A DNA stretch of 31,991 nt, from contig JAFVWD010000090.1 of NCBI GenBank assembly GCA_017501865.1, positions 1 through 31,991 on the forward strand, written 5' to 3'. The position numbers and the translations under genes are program-made. The stretch is from Clostridia bacterium (lineage in GTDB: Bacteria; Bacillota; Clostridia; Oscillospirales; Acutalibacteraceae). Below the pieces are notes generated by a model that saw nothing but the letters and a program-made list of their open reading frames with translations, searched no databases and was not told where the DNA came from. Below are positions 17,379 to 24,583 of this stretch, piece after piece (position 1 is the first letter of the stretch; every line of letters starts with the position of its first letter).

Positions 17379-19175
17379 ATGGCAGAAAACAGATTTATAG
17401 GAGATTACCCTGTAATTGGTATCCGCCCTTGTATTGATGGCAGACGCGGTCCACTTAAGGTAAGAGAATCTCTCGAAGAACAAACAATGAATATGGCTAA
17501 GGCTGCTCAGAAGCTCCTTACAGAAAATCTTAAATATTCTAACGGCGAACCTGTAAAGGTTATTATTTCAAGTACAACTATAGGTCGTGTTGCTGAAGCT
17601 GCTCAATGTGCAGATGAATTCAGAAAAGCCGGTGTTGACATTACTCTTTCTGTTACACCTTGCTGGTGCTACGGCTCTGAAACTATGGATATGGACAAAA
17701 ACACCATTAAGGGTGTTTGGGGCTTTAACGGTACAGAAAGACCGGGTGCTGTTTACTTGGCATCAGTTCTTGCTGCTCATGCTCAGAAAGGTCTTCCTGC
17801 TTTTGGCATCTACGGTAAAGATGTTCAGGAAGCTACTGCTACTGATATTCCTGAAGATGTACAGGAAAAAATCCTTCGCTTTGGTCGTGCAGCAGTTGCT
17901 GTTGCTACAATGCGCGGTAAATCATATCTTCAGATTGGTTCTATATGTATGGGTATTGCAGGTTCTTCAATTGACCCTGATTTCCTTGAAGAGTACCTCG
18001 GCTTACGTGTTGAATCTGTTGACGAGGTTGAAATTATCCGTCGAATGGAAGAAAACATTTACGATGAAGCTGAATATCAGAAGGCTTACAAATGGGTAAA
18101 AGAAAACTGCAAAGAAGCATTTGACAAAAACCCTGAATTTGTAAGAAAATCAGACGAACAAAAAGAAAAAGACTGGCAGTTCACAGTTAAGATGATGTGC
18201 ATCATAAAAGACCTTATGAACGGTAATAAAAATCTTCCTGAAGGCAGAGAAGAAGAAATGGTTGGTCACAATGCCATTGCTGCCGGCTTCCAGGGCCAGA
18301 GACAATGGACTGACTTCTACCCGAATGCTGACTTCGCAGAAGCAATGCTTAACACATCCTTCGACTGGAACGGCGCAAGAGAGCCTTACATTTTAGCTAC
18401 CGAAAATGACGTTCTCAACGGCATTAGTATGCTCTTTATGAAATTACTCACAAACCGTCCTCAGATGTTTGCTGACGTAAGAACCTACTGGAGTCCTGAA
18501 GCTACAAAGAAAGCTACAGGTTATGAATTAGAAGGCAAAGCCAAAGAAGGTAAGGGCTTTATTCACCTTATTAACTCAGGTGCTTGCTGCCTTGATGCTT
18601 GCGGTGAGGTTAAAGATGAAAACGGCAACGGTGTTATCAAAGAATGGTACAATGTTACTGATGAAGACATCAAAAAGATGACAGAAGCTACCACATGGGC
18701 ACCGGCTGACAACGGTTACTTCCGTGGCGGCGGATATTCAAGCCGTTTCCTTACAAGAGCTGAAATGCCTGCTACTATGATAAGACTTAACTTAGTTAAA
18801 GGCCTTGGACCAACAGTTCAGATTTGTGAAGGCTACACTGTTGCTCTTCCTGACGAGGTTTCTGACAAAATCTGGAAGAGAACTGACTACACCTGGCCTT
18901 GCACATGGTTCACACCTATTCTCACAGGTAAGGGTCCTTTCGTTTCTGCTTATGAGGTTATGAATCATTGGGGCGCAAACCACGGTGCTATTTCTTACGG
19001 TCACATTGGTGCAGATATTATTACTCTTTGCTCAATGCTCCGTATTCCTGTTTCTATGCACAACGTAGCAGAAGACAAAATCTTCCGTCCTGCAGCATGG
19101 AATGCATTTGGCACAGCTGAGCTTGAAGGCGCTGACTTCAGAGCTTGCGAAGCTTACGGACCACTTTACAAATAA
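17379..19175 (+). CDS. fucI: L-fucose isomerase
   Basis: Interconverts L-fucose and L-fuculose with Mn2+; the same enzyme also acts on D-arabinose. The 598 residues match the family (E. coli about 591). The active-site stretches ATENDVLNGISMLF and FADVRTYWSPEA, which carry the catalytic Glu and Asp of the characterised enzyme, are present, as are GIRPCIDGRRGPLKVRESLE at the start and GANHGAISYGHIG near the end. A clear AAAGGATG lies before the ATG. Fuculokinase and fuculose-1-phosphate aldolase are not in the window, so the rest of the pathway must be elsewhere. Confidence 0.97.
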   Translation: MAENRFIGDYPVIGIRPCIDGRRGPLKVRESLEEQTMNMAKAAQKLLTENLKYSNGEPVKVIISSTTIGRVAEAAQCADEFRKAGVDITLSVTPCWCYGSETMDMDKNTIKGVWGFNGTERPGAVYLASVLAAHAQKGLPAFGIYGKDVQEATATDIPEDVQEKILRFGRAAVAVATMRGKSYLQIGSICMGIAGSSIDPDFLEEYLGLRVESVDEVEIIRRMEENIYDEAEYQKAYKWVKENCKEAFDKNPEFVRKSDEQKEKDWQFTVKMMCIIKDLMNGNKNLPEGREEEMVGHNAIAAGFQGQRQWTDFYPNADFAEAMLNTSFDWNGAREPYILATENDVLNGISMLFMKLLTNRPQMFADVRTYWSPEATKKATGYELEGKAKEGKGFIHLINSGACCLDACGEVKDENGNGVIKEWYNVTDEDIKKMTEATTWAPADNGYFRGGGYSSRFLTRAEMPATMIRLNLVKGLGPTVQICEGYTVALPDEVSDKIWKRTDYTWPCTWFTPILTGKGPFVSAYEVMNHWGANHGAISYGHIGADIITLCSMLRIPVSMHNVAEDKIFRPAAWNAFGTAELEGADFRACEAYGPLYK

Positions 19176-19197
19176 AATTTAATACGCTATAAAACAA

Positions 19198-19244
19198 CAT
19201 CCTATCATTTTCAGCTAACACTTTAAATGATAGGGTGAGTTTTT
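19198..19244 (+). terminator. Probable terminator of fucI
   Basis: CCTATCATTT (19201-19210) pairs exactly with AAATGATAGG (19225-19234), extendable by three weaker pairs, and is followed by AGTTTTT. The T tract is short, so termination may be partial. Confidence 0.65.
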
Positions 19245-19289
19245 ATGCCTATGCAACAAATTATAGCAATATGAAAATCAGATTTTTAC

Positions 19290-19317
19290 TTGTTTTTTGT
19301 TTTGGGGATTATATAAT
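19290..19317 (+). promoter_or_regulatory. Promoter of the small membrane protein gene
   Basis: A perfect TATAAT (19312-19317) with TTGTTT (19290-19295) 16 bases upstream, about 48 bases before the ATG. Confidence 0.65.
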
Positions 19318-19364
19318 GAATTCAGAGAATAAAATATTCTCGTAAAACAGAAAGGAGAATTACT

Positions 19365-19694
19365 ATGAATGAAATTTTTGCGTCATATCTGCAATTTGCT
19401 GAAAACTTTTTAGTATTATTTATATTACCGTTTTGTATCGGTACTATTCTAAGAACCGTTTTCAGAAAAAAGAAAAAGGGGGTTATTATAACTATTGTTC
19501 TCGGAGTAATTTCTGCAATAATGTATTTTATGGTTTATACAGATTCGGCTGCCACCGTTTTTGGTATCACTTTACGAGAATCGTTTGCATTTTTTTCAAT
19601 GGGGGTTTTAATGGTCTTTGTAGGTTCACTTATAACAGAAATAGTCTTGGCAATTATTAAAAGAAAAAAGGATAACAACAGCATTTCTGCATAA
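19365..19694 (+). CDS. Small three-helix membrane protein of unknown function
   Basis: A 109-residue integral membrane protein. Three hydrophobic segments are visible (about 10-32, 41-58, 70-95), joined by the basic loop RKKKKG and ending in a basic tail (KRKKDNN). I do not recognise the family. It has a strong ribosome binding site (AAAGGAG) and its own promoter. It is followed after 49 nt by the four-helix DUF2383-like gene, with which it is probably co-transcribed since no terminator lies between. Confidence 0.7.
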   Translation: MNEIFASYLQFAENFLVLFILPFCIGTILRTVFRKKKKGVIITIVLGVISAIMYFMVYTDSAATVFGITLRESFAFFSMGVLMVFVGSLITEIVLAIIKRKKDNNSISA

Positions 19695-19743
19695 AATCCT
19701 AAAAAAATCCAATACTACTAAAAACAGTAAAGGAGTTTTCAGT

Positions 19744-20178
19744 ATGATTGAACAAGATACTATTAAATTACTTCGCGAATGTGATGCGGGTGTTAAAATG
19801 GGAATTGCATCAATTGATGATGTATTAGATTATGTTAAAAGTCAGAAATTAAAGGATTTTTTAATTGACTGCAAAAATGAACATGTAACTTTGGACAGAG
19901 AAATTGGTGAAGAGCTTAACAGATTTAAGGATGAGGGTAAAAATCCAAATCCTATAGCAAAAACTATGTCTTCTATGAAAACAAATATGAAGCTTGCTAT
20001 GAAAGAATCTGATAAGACTATCGCAGACTTAATGACTGATGGTTGCGATATGGGAGTTAAATCCCTCAATAAATATTTAAACGAATATGAAGCTGCAGAA
20101 GAATTTGCAAAGGATATTTGCAAAAGACTTATTAAATTAGAAGAAAAGCTCCGTAGTGAAATAAAACAATATTTATAA
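19744..20178 (+). CDS. DUF2383/ferritin-like four-helix protein
   Basis: A 144-residue, wholly helical soluble protein. It resembles the DUF2383 (PA2169-like) group: an N-terminal 'xxLLRECDAGVKMGIASIDDVL' helix, a second helix with EHVTLDREIGEEL, and later helices with MKTNMKLAMKESDKTIADLM. The ferritin-like fold suggests a metal or stress role, but the usual E..ExxH ligand pattern is not clearly complete here. AAAGGAG precedes the ATG. Its neighbour is the small membrane protein upstream. Confidence 0.7.
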   Translation: MIEQDTIKLLRECDAGVKMGIASIDDVLDYVKSQKLKDFLIDCKNEHVTLDREIGEELNRFKDEGKNPNPIAKTMSSMKTNMKLAMKESDKTIADLMTDGCDMGVKSLNKYLNEYEAAEEFAKDICKRLIKLEEKLRSEIKQYL

Positions 20179-20185
20179 CAAAAAT

Positions 20186-20232
20186 ACGGGATATGAAGCC
20201 TTTAAAAGGTTTTATATCCCGTTTCTGTTTTT
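20186..20232. terminator. Bidirectional terminator
   Basis: ACGGGATAT (20186-20194) pairs with ATATCCCGT (20214-20222), with an inner AAGCCTTT/AAAGGTTT helix. T-rich stretches follow on both strands (TTCTGTTTTT on plus, ATTTTTG on minus). It serves the convergent DUF2383-like and YfjL-like genes. Confidence 0.85.
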
Positions 20233-21076
20233 ATCCTTCAGCTGCTTTTATTTCTGCCTCTTTAACAGATTCCTGCTCTTCATGGTATTCGTGGGCTTCC
20301 TTGTTTGCTTTCTTTACTTTTTCAAGCAAACCGTCCTCGTTAATATCACTGTAGAGGAAATTTCTTACTTCAACAAAATTGTCATAATCAGAAGCAATGC
20401 CCTCTTCCATTGGTGGCTCTAACCTACAATCAATACCTTTAAAGGTAACACCTGCTTTATCAAATCTTTCTTTTATTTCTAAAAGAATTTCACTGAGCTT
20501 TTCTTCGGTTACAGCTTCATCATATACACTAATAATAAGCTTACCTGATTTTGCACCTAATTCTCTTATATCATAAGTTTTGTCGAGTACAAGTTCTTCT
20601 TTCTGAAGTGCGAAATCCGGGTGTTTCTCATCTACGGGGTAATCACTTAAAACACAAGGTATTTCACCATAGGCTATAAAGTAATTTTTAGGAAAATCCT
20701 TTGACTCGGTAACACTTTTCACCAAATTTCTGTAATCCTCATCAAGTCTGCAGGCTGTGTTCCATCCGCTTGTAACATCGTCGTAGGTGTCTAGTGTAAG
20801 CTTGCCTGTAAAGTTAAATGATAAAGTAAAATGACTGTCAATACTTGTAGGTGATGTTATTTTTGCACTATAATCACATGTTTTAAAGTCGTAAATTACC
20901 TCTTCAATCTGAAAATCGGTTGAGCCGTATGTTTTTTCTAAATGCGCTTTAGCTCCTTTAGTTGCTAAATACTTTGAAACGGGATTTCCGACAAACGCGT
21001 TTGCAAAAACGCCAACACCTATAATTAATATAATTGCTAATACCATTGCTATAGCTTTTAATATTTTCTTTTTCAT
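20231..21076 (-). CDS. Membrane-anchored YfjL-like protein
   Basis: A 281-residue protein with one N-terminal membrane helix (about 7-26) followed by the conserved-looking stretch GNPVSKYLATKGAKAHLEKTYG. The body is extracytoplasmic with mixed alpha/beta character, and an acidic, Glu/Lys-rich helical tail closes it. The start resembles proteins of the B. subtilis YfjL type, which are found next to ECF sigma/anti-sigma pairs; the biochemical role is not known to me. It is the last gene of the second ECF module, 2 nt after the anti-sigma gene. Its product is likely the target or sensor of that module (inference). Confidence 0.65.
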   Translation of the reverse strand: MKKKILKAIAMVLAIILIIGVGVFANAFVGNPVSKYLATKGAKAHLEKTYGSTDFQIEEVIYDFKTCDYSAKITSPTSIDSHFTLSFNFTGKLTLDTYDDVTSGWNTACRLDEDYRNLVKSVTESKDFPKNYFIAYGEIPCVLSDYPVDEKHPDFALQKEELVLDKTYDIRELGAKSGKLIISVYDEAVTEEKLSEILLEIKERFDKAGVTFKGIDCRLEPPMEEGIASDYDNFVEVRNFLYSDINEDGLLEKVKKANKEAHEYHEEQESVKEAEIKAAEG

Positions 21077-21078
21077 AA

Positions 21079-21627
21079 TTATTTCTCCTTTCTAAGAGCA
21101 AACTCAATTAAACCTGCTATTAAAATTCCTATAAATACAAATATTGTGAAAATTGCTGTCCAGAAGAAAACTCCTGAAAATTCAATATCTACCCAGCCAA
21201 ACTGACTTGCTAAAAAGTTGATTAGCAAAAGAAGCACAGGCAATTTGTAAAATGCGCTGAATCTGAAAATTATATACCCGAACACTCCTACAACAGGCAT
21301 TATTATGCTGTTGTAAAAGACGTTTTCGTTATCCATTGAAAGGAAACCGAAAAATATGAAAAATATAATGAGCAAATAAGAAATGCTGTGCATTTGCAAA
21401 TTCATTTTTTTCATTATCTTCTTAAATGGCTTACCCTTTTGTGCATCTGTCACTTTTTCATCCTTTATTACGGGTGTAAAATCATCCTCTTTAAAAACAG
21501 AAAGCTCTGCTTTACATTCCGGGCATTTCTCTAAGTGTGCTTCTATGAACTCACTTGTTTCCTTGCTCACCATCGACTCCAGGTACAACGGTAATAAATC
21601 CATAACTATTTTACATTCATTGTTCAT
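21079..21627 (-). CDS. Zinc-finger (zf-HC2) membrane anti-sigma factor
   Basis: A 182-residue protein. The N-terminal domain has the anti-sigma zinc ligands C5, H31, C35 and C38 (HLEKCPEC). Four hydrophobic segments follow (about 81-97, 104-121, 128-142, 152-175). In this family the N-terminal domain holds the cognate sigma factor at the membrane until a signal releases it. Its ATG overlaps the sigma gene stop by 4 bp (ATGA), supporting a dedicated pair. The signal is unknown. Confidence 0.88.
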   Translation of the reverse strand: MNNECKIVMDLLPLYLESMVSKETSEFIEAHLEKCPECKAELSVFKEDDFTPVIKDEKVTDAQKGKPFKKIMKKMNLQMHSISYLLIIFFIFFGFLSMDNENVFYNSIIMPVVGVFGYIIFRFSAFYKLPVLLLLINFLASQFGWVDIEFSGVFFWTAIFTIFVFIGILIAGLIEFALRKEK

Positions 21628-22121
21628 TTTCTCGCTTCCTCCAATCTTTGTTTAATCTTACTTCTTGCGCGGTGATAAGTGACACAAGCCCAATTTTCAT
21701 TTTTATTGAAAATTTGTGCTATTTCCTTAAAGCTCAACTCAGCGTAAATACGCCACATAAAAACCTCTTTGTACGGTTCTTCAAGAGCTTTAACTATTTC
21801 TCTTATTGCATCCGCTTCAATTTTACTTGCAACCTCTTCTGCAACATCCTTGCTGTAATCTGTTATATTTACAAGCTGTTCTTCGTCAGAGGTCTCTATT
21901 TTAGAATTCTTTTTCAGGTAAGTGAAATAACTGTTTTTTGCTATCTGACAAAGCCAGACTCTTACTTCACACTCACCTCTGAAGCTGTCTATTGACTTTA
22001 AGGCTTTGAAAAATGTTTCACTTGTTATTTCCTCCGCAATATGCTCATTACCTGACAATCTTTTTATATAAAGATAAACATCATTAAAATATTCTTTATA
22101 CACTTTCTCAAAATCTGTCAC
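21624..22121 (-). CDS. ECF-type sigma-70 family sigma factor
   Basis: A 165-residue sigma factor: region 2 in EYFNDVYLYIKRLSGNEHIA through FFKALKSIDSFRG and VRVWLCQIAKNSYFTYLKK, and region 4 with EVFMWRIYAELSFKEIAQIF followed by the helix NENWACVTYHRARSKIKQRL. The start codon is GTG at 22121, with AAAGGGG seven bases upstream. It heads a three-gene minus-strand operon with a zinc anti-sigma and a YfjL-like membrane protein. This is a second, unrelated ECF module in the same 32 kb as the one at 5950-9952. Confidence 0.92.
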   Translation of the reverse strand: MTDFEKVYKEYFNDVYLYIKRLSGNEHIAEEITSETFFKALKSIDSFRGECEVRVWLCQIAKNSYFTYLKKNSKIETSDEEQLVNITDYSKDVAEEVASKIEADAIREIVKALEEPYKEVFMWRIYAELSFKEIAQIFNKNENWACVTYHRARSKIKQRLEEARK

Positions 22122-22181
22122 TTTTTCACCCCTTTCACCTATATGACTACTGAGATTAAAAAATCTTACAACTTTTTTAAA

Positions 22182-22209
22182 ATTATATCATATTTTTTAA
22201 AAATTAACA
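22182..22209 (-). promoter_or_regulatory. Promoter of the second ECF operon
   Basis: On the minus strand TGTTAA (22204-22209) and a perfect TATAAT (22182-22187) are 16 bases apart, about 60 bases before the GTG. The -35 box overlaps the foot of the upstream gene's terminator hairpin. Confidence 0.6.
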
Positions 22210-22245
22210 GCCCGACGAAAGATTTTTACCTTTCATCGGGCTGTT
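22197..22245 (-). terminator. Terminator of the isochorismatase-like gene
   Basis: A 16-bp stem (22206-22221 with 22230-22245) contains one position that pairs as U-G only when read on the minus strand, and it is followed there by a TTAATTTTT tract. It begins about six bases after the stop of the minus-strand gene. Confidence 0.85.
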
Positions 22246-22251
22246 TATTAA

Positions 22252-22803
22252 TTACTTTATACAAGCGATTCCTTGTAAATCTTCGAGTGTTTCTATCTTT
22301 TTATGAACTATGCATTTCTCGCCAATCATTTTTTCAATGAATTTTATACCTTTCATATGTGTAATGGCAGAGCCGTCATAAGGTATGCAGTAATCAGCAA
22401 GAACCAGCGGTTTGATATCTAATTCAAAAAGGTCAAGTGCACTTTTTAAAATTGATGTGTCTGTACCTATACCGCAAAGGAATAATTCAATCGGACTATC
22501 TCCGTCATTGATTTTAGTAATTTTTTCTACAAAATCTTCTGTAACACAAGAATAAACACTTCTGTTAATAACTAAATCGGCTGTAAGCTCATCTATTAAC
22601 TCAATTTCCTTTCCCTTGTGCATATCATAATATCTGTGATATTTCGGGAATACACCGTCATCTCTGTTAACAAATTTTACACAAACAACTCTGTCAAAAA
22701 GCTTTTTATGATCTAACTCAATTACTTTTGCAGCCAAAGCTTTCTTTTCGTCTGTATTAACAATTCCGTTTTGCATATCCATAACCAATAAAATATTTTT
22801 CAT
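22252..22803 (-). CDS. Isochorismatase-like protein with altered catalytic triad
   Basis: A 183-residue protein with the isochorismatase/cysteine hydrolase fold. The first catalytic position is kept: D9 in LLVMDMQNGIV. The second, normally Lys in 'VxDKxxYSAF', aligns with R81 in VINRSVYSC. The nucleophile, normally Cys in 'G(x)xTDxCV', aligns with S117 in CGIGTDTSIL. It keeps the fold landmarks (ALDLFELDIKPLVLADYC). It is therefore either a pseudoenzyme or an enzyme with changed chemistry. It is the last minus-strand gene downstream of the sodium-pump beta and gamma-like genes, about 100 nt away, so co-transcription is possible but not certain. Confidence 0.82.
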   Translation of the reverse strand: MKNILLVMDMQNGIVNTDEKKALAAKVIELDHKKLFDRVVCVKFVNRDDGVFPKYHRYYDMHKGKEIELIDELTADLVINRSVYSCVTEDFVEKITKINDGDSPIELFLCGIGTDTSILKSALDLFELDIKPLVLADYCIPYDGSAITHMKGIKFIEKMIGEKCIVHKKIETLEDLQGIACIK

Positions 22804-22904
22804 ATAAACCTCACAAATGTATATTTATTTTTAAAACCGGATAGTAAAAGGGATGTGCTGACAGCATTTATGCTGTTTAAAATAGGAAATTGCGTATTTT
22901 AAAA

Positions 22905-23072
22905 TTATTCTTTATTTTTATTGTCAGCCATAGAACCGAATTTATTAAGTAAAACTATACTTAAAATTATGATTCCGACAACAATAAATATTCCTGCCAT
23001 ACCTGCTGCTGAACACAGCAATGATTCTATAAATTCAGGAGCAGTAAAAAGCTTTATAAGTTTATCTAACAT
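22905..23072 (-). CDS. OadG-related small membrane subunit
   Basis: A 55-residue peptide. A helix of about 20 hydrophobic residues (about 26-43, GMAGIFIVVGIIILSIVLLN) is followed by the polar tail KFGSMADNKNKE. Short single-helix peptides of this kind accompany the beta subunit of sodium-translocating decarboxylases, where the gamma (OadG) subunit anchors and stabilises the complex. The ATG has AGAGGTG at good spacing and lies 19 nt after the beta-subunit stop. The N-terminal extension before the helix (about 24 residues) is longer than in classical OadG, fitting the 'OadG-related small transporter subunit' type. It is easy to miss because of its size. Confidence 0.8.
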   Translation of the reverse strand: MLDKLIKLFTAPEFIESLLCSAAGMAGIFIVVGIIILSIVLLNKFGSMADNKNKE

Positions 23073-23091
23073 AATTTACACCTCTTATTTA

Positions 23092-24252
23092 TTAACCAAA
23101 GAAATTAAGAATCATACCGCCGGCAATAACCGAAGCAACCTGACCTGAAACGTTAACACCTGTTGCGTGCATAAGAAGGAAGTTCTGATTATCTTCTTCA
23201 AGACCCATTTTATGAACAACACGTGAAGACATCGGGAAAGCAGAAATACCTGCCGCACCTATCATAGGATTGATTTTTTTGTCCTTTGGTAAGAAAAGGT
23301 TTATAAGCTTTGCAAAAAGTACACCGCCTGCTGTGTCGAAAATGAAAGCAACAAGACCAAGACCAAGAATGAGAGCTGTTTCCCATTTTAAGAATTTTGC
23401 CGCATTCATATTTGTTGCAACAGTAATACCTAAGAGAATTGTTACAAGATTTGCAAGAACCTTCTGTGCTGTTTCTGAAAGTGAATCGAGAACACCGCAT
23501 TCTCTTATAAGGTTACCGAACATAAGGAAGCCAACAAGTGCAACTGACTGTTGAGAAACAAGACCAACAATTACTGTTACTACTATCGGGAAGAGGATTT
23601 TTGTTCTCTTTGAAACTGCCTTACCTTCATATTTCATTCTTATAAGACGTTCTTTTTTAGTTGTAAGAAGCTTAATAACAGGTGGCTGAACAATAGGAAC
23701 AAGAGCCATATAAGAATATGCTGCAACAATAATTGCACCTATGTTCTGTGAGCCTAATTCGTTAGCAACGAAAATTGATGTAGGACCGTCTGCCGCACCT
23801 ATAACAGCTATTGAAGCAGCCTCTTTAATAGGGAAGCCTAAAAGAGTTGCCATTGAAAGTGTGAAGAAAATACCAAACTGTGCCGCTGCACCGAAAATCA
23901 TAAGCTTCGGGTTAGAAAGAAGCGGACCGAAGTCAATCATAGCGCCTATGCCTATGAAAAGAAGGAGAGGGAAGAGTTCGTTTGCAATACCTGCATTATA
24001 AAGAATTTTTATAGCGCCCTCTTCACTTATAACACCTACCATTTCTGCAAGTGGTAAGTTTACAAGAATTGTACCAAATCCCATTGGCAAAAGAAGTGTC
24101 GGTTCCATATCCTTTGCAATTGCAAGATAAATAAGAAGACCGCCGATTGCCCACATTACTACCATTGGAATTACCTCTGAGGTAAAATCCATTTGCATCG
24201 TGCCGTCAAAAATTGCAAGAATTTTCTGACCGATATTAATAAGAGTTTCCAT
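23092..24252 (-). CDS. Sodium ion-translocating decarboxylase beta subunit
   Basis: A 386-residue integral membrane protein with about nine or more hydrophobic segments, which decarboxylates carboxybiotin and pumps Na+ outward. It carries the family segments PMGFGTILVNLPL (about 56-68), IGAMIDFGPLLSNPK, and the conserved GAADGPTSIFVANELG, whose aspartate is essential in characterised OadB. Homologues serve oxaloacetate, methylmalonyl-CoA, glutaconyl-CoA and malonate systems; the sequence alone does not say which. The carboxyltransferase alpha subunit and biotin carrier are not in the window. A TTGAAA-17-TATAAT promoter lies upstream, so beta and the OadG-like gene form their own unit. Confidence 0.94.
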   Translation of the reverse strand: METLINIGQKILAIFDGTMQMDFTSEVIPMVVMWAIGGLLIYLAIAKDMEPTLLLPMGFGTILVNLPLAEMVGVISEEGAIKILYNAGIANELFPLLLFIGIGAMIDFGPLLSNPKLMIFGAAAQFGIFFTLSMATLLGFPIKEAASIAVIGAADGPTSIFVANELGSQNIGAIIVAAYSYMALVPIVQPPVIKLLTTKKERLIRMKYEGKAVSKRTKILFPIVVTVIVGLVSQQSVALVGFLMFGNLIRECGVLDSLSETAQKVLANLVTILLGITVATNMNAAKFLKWETALILGLGLVAFIFDTAGGVLFAKLINLFLPKDKKINPMIGAAGISAFPMSSRVVHKMGLEEDNQNFLLMHATGVNVSGQVASVIAGGMILNFFG

Positions 24253-24308
24253 AATATCTTTCCTTTTCTGTTTTTTTGATTTGTTAACACCAAATCATCG
24301 CATTCTAC

Positions 24309-24337
24309 ATTATATTACATTTTTCCCATTTTTTCAA
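24309..24337 (-). promoter_or_regulatory. Promoter of the sodium-pump beta/gamma-like genes
   Basis: On the minus strand TTGAAA (24332-24337) and a perfect TATAAT (24309-24314) are separated by 17 bases, about 57 bases before the ATG at 24252, which itself follows AAGGAAAG. Confidence 0.85.
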
Positions 24338-24511
24338 TACCAAAGTAATCACAAAAAATTATTGACAAAACATTGACTATATATACAAAAAGACTACTAT
24401 AACGCAAAATATTGACTCATATGTATAAACTACCGAAAAACAACTGATTTTATGTCGGGTAGCAGTGCTCTTTAAATTCCGGAATTCTCTTTTCCGTATA
24501 TTTTCATAAGT
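24338..24511. other. Intergenic stretch between mannosidase and sodium-pump genes
   Basis: AT-rich DNA without an ORF. Several TTGAC(A/T) and TATA strings (24362-24425) occur, but none forms a convincing promoter at correct spacing on either strand. Nothing else was recognised. Confidence 0.4.
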
Positions 24512-24548
24512 TAAGGGTTCCTGCAGGTAAGTCCTGCAAGAACCCTTA
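24512..24548. terminator. Hairpin after the GH38 gene, possible terminator
   Basis: TAAGGGTTC (24512-24520) pairs with GAACCCTTA (24540-24548) and an inner TGCAGG/CCTGCA helix stacks on it. There is no clear T tract on either strand, so factor-independent termination is uncertain. The outer arms share AAGGGTTC...GAACCCTT with the terminator at 5869-5907. Confidence 0.5.
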
Positions 24549-24583
24549 GGCTATGTTAAATTTTGTTGACTGCGATTTTACAA

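Noticed and set aside
22861..22890. Short palindrome ACAGCAT/ATGCTGT between the OadG-like and isochorismatase-like genes as a terminator
   Set aside because: The 7-bp stem has almost no loop and no adjacent T run on the minus strand, so termination is not supported.
24362..24425. Several TTGAC(A/T) and TATA strings suggesting tandem promoters
   Set aside because: No pair has 16-18-base spacing in a direction leading to a gene; AT-rich composition explains them.
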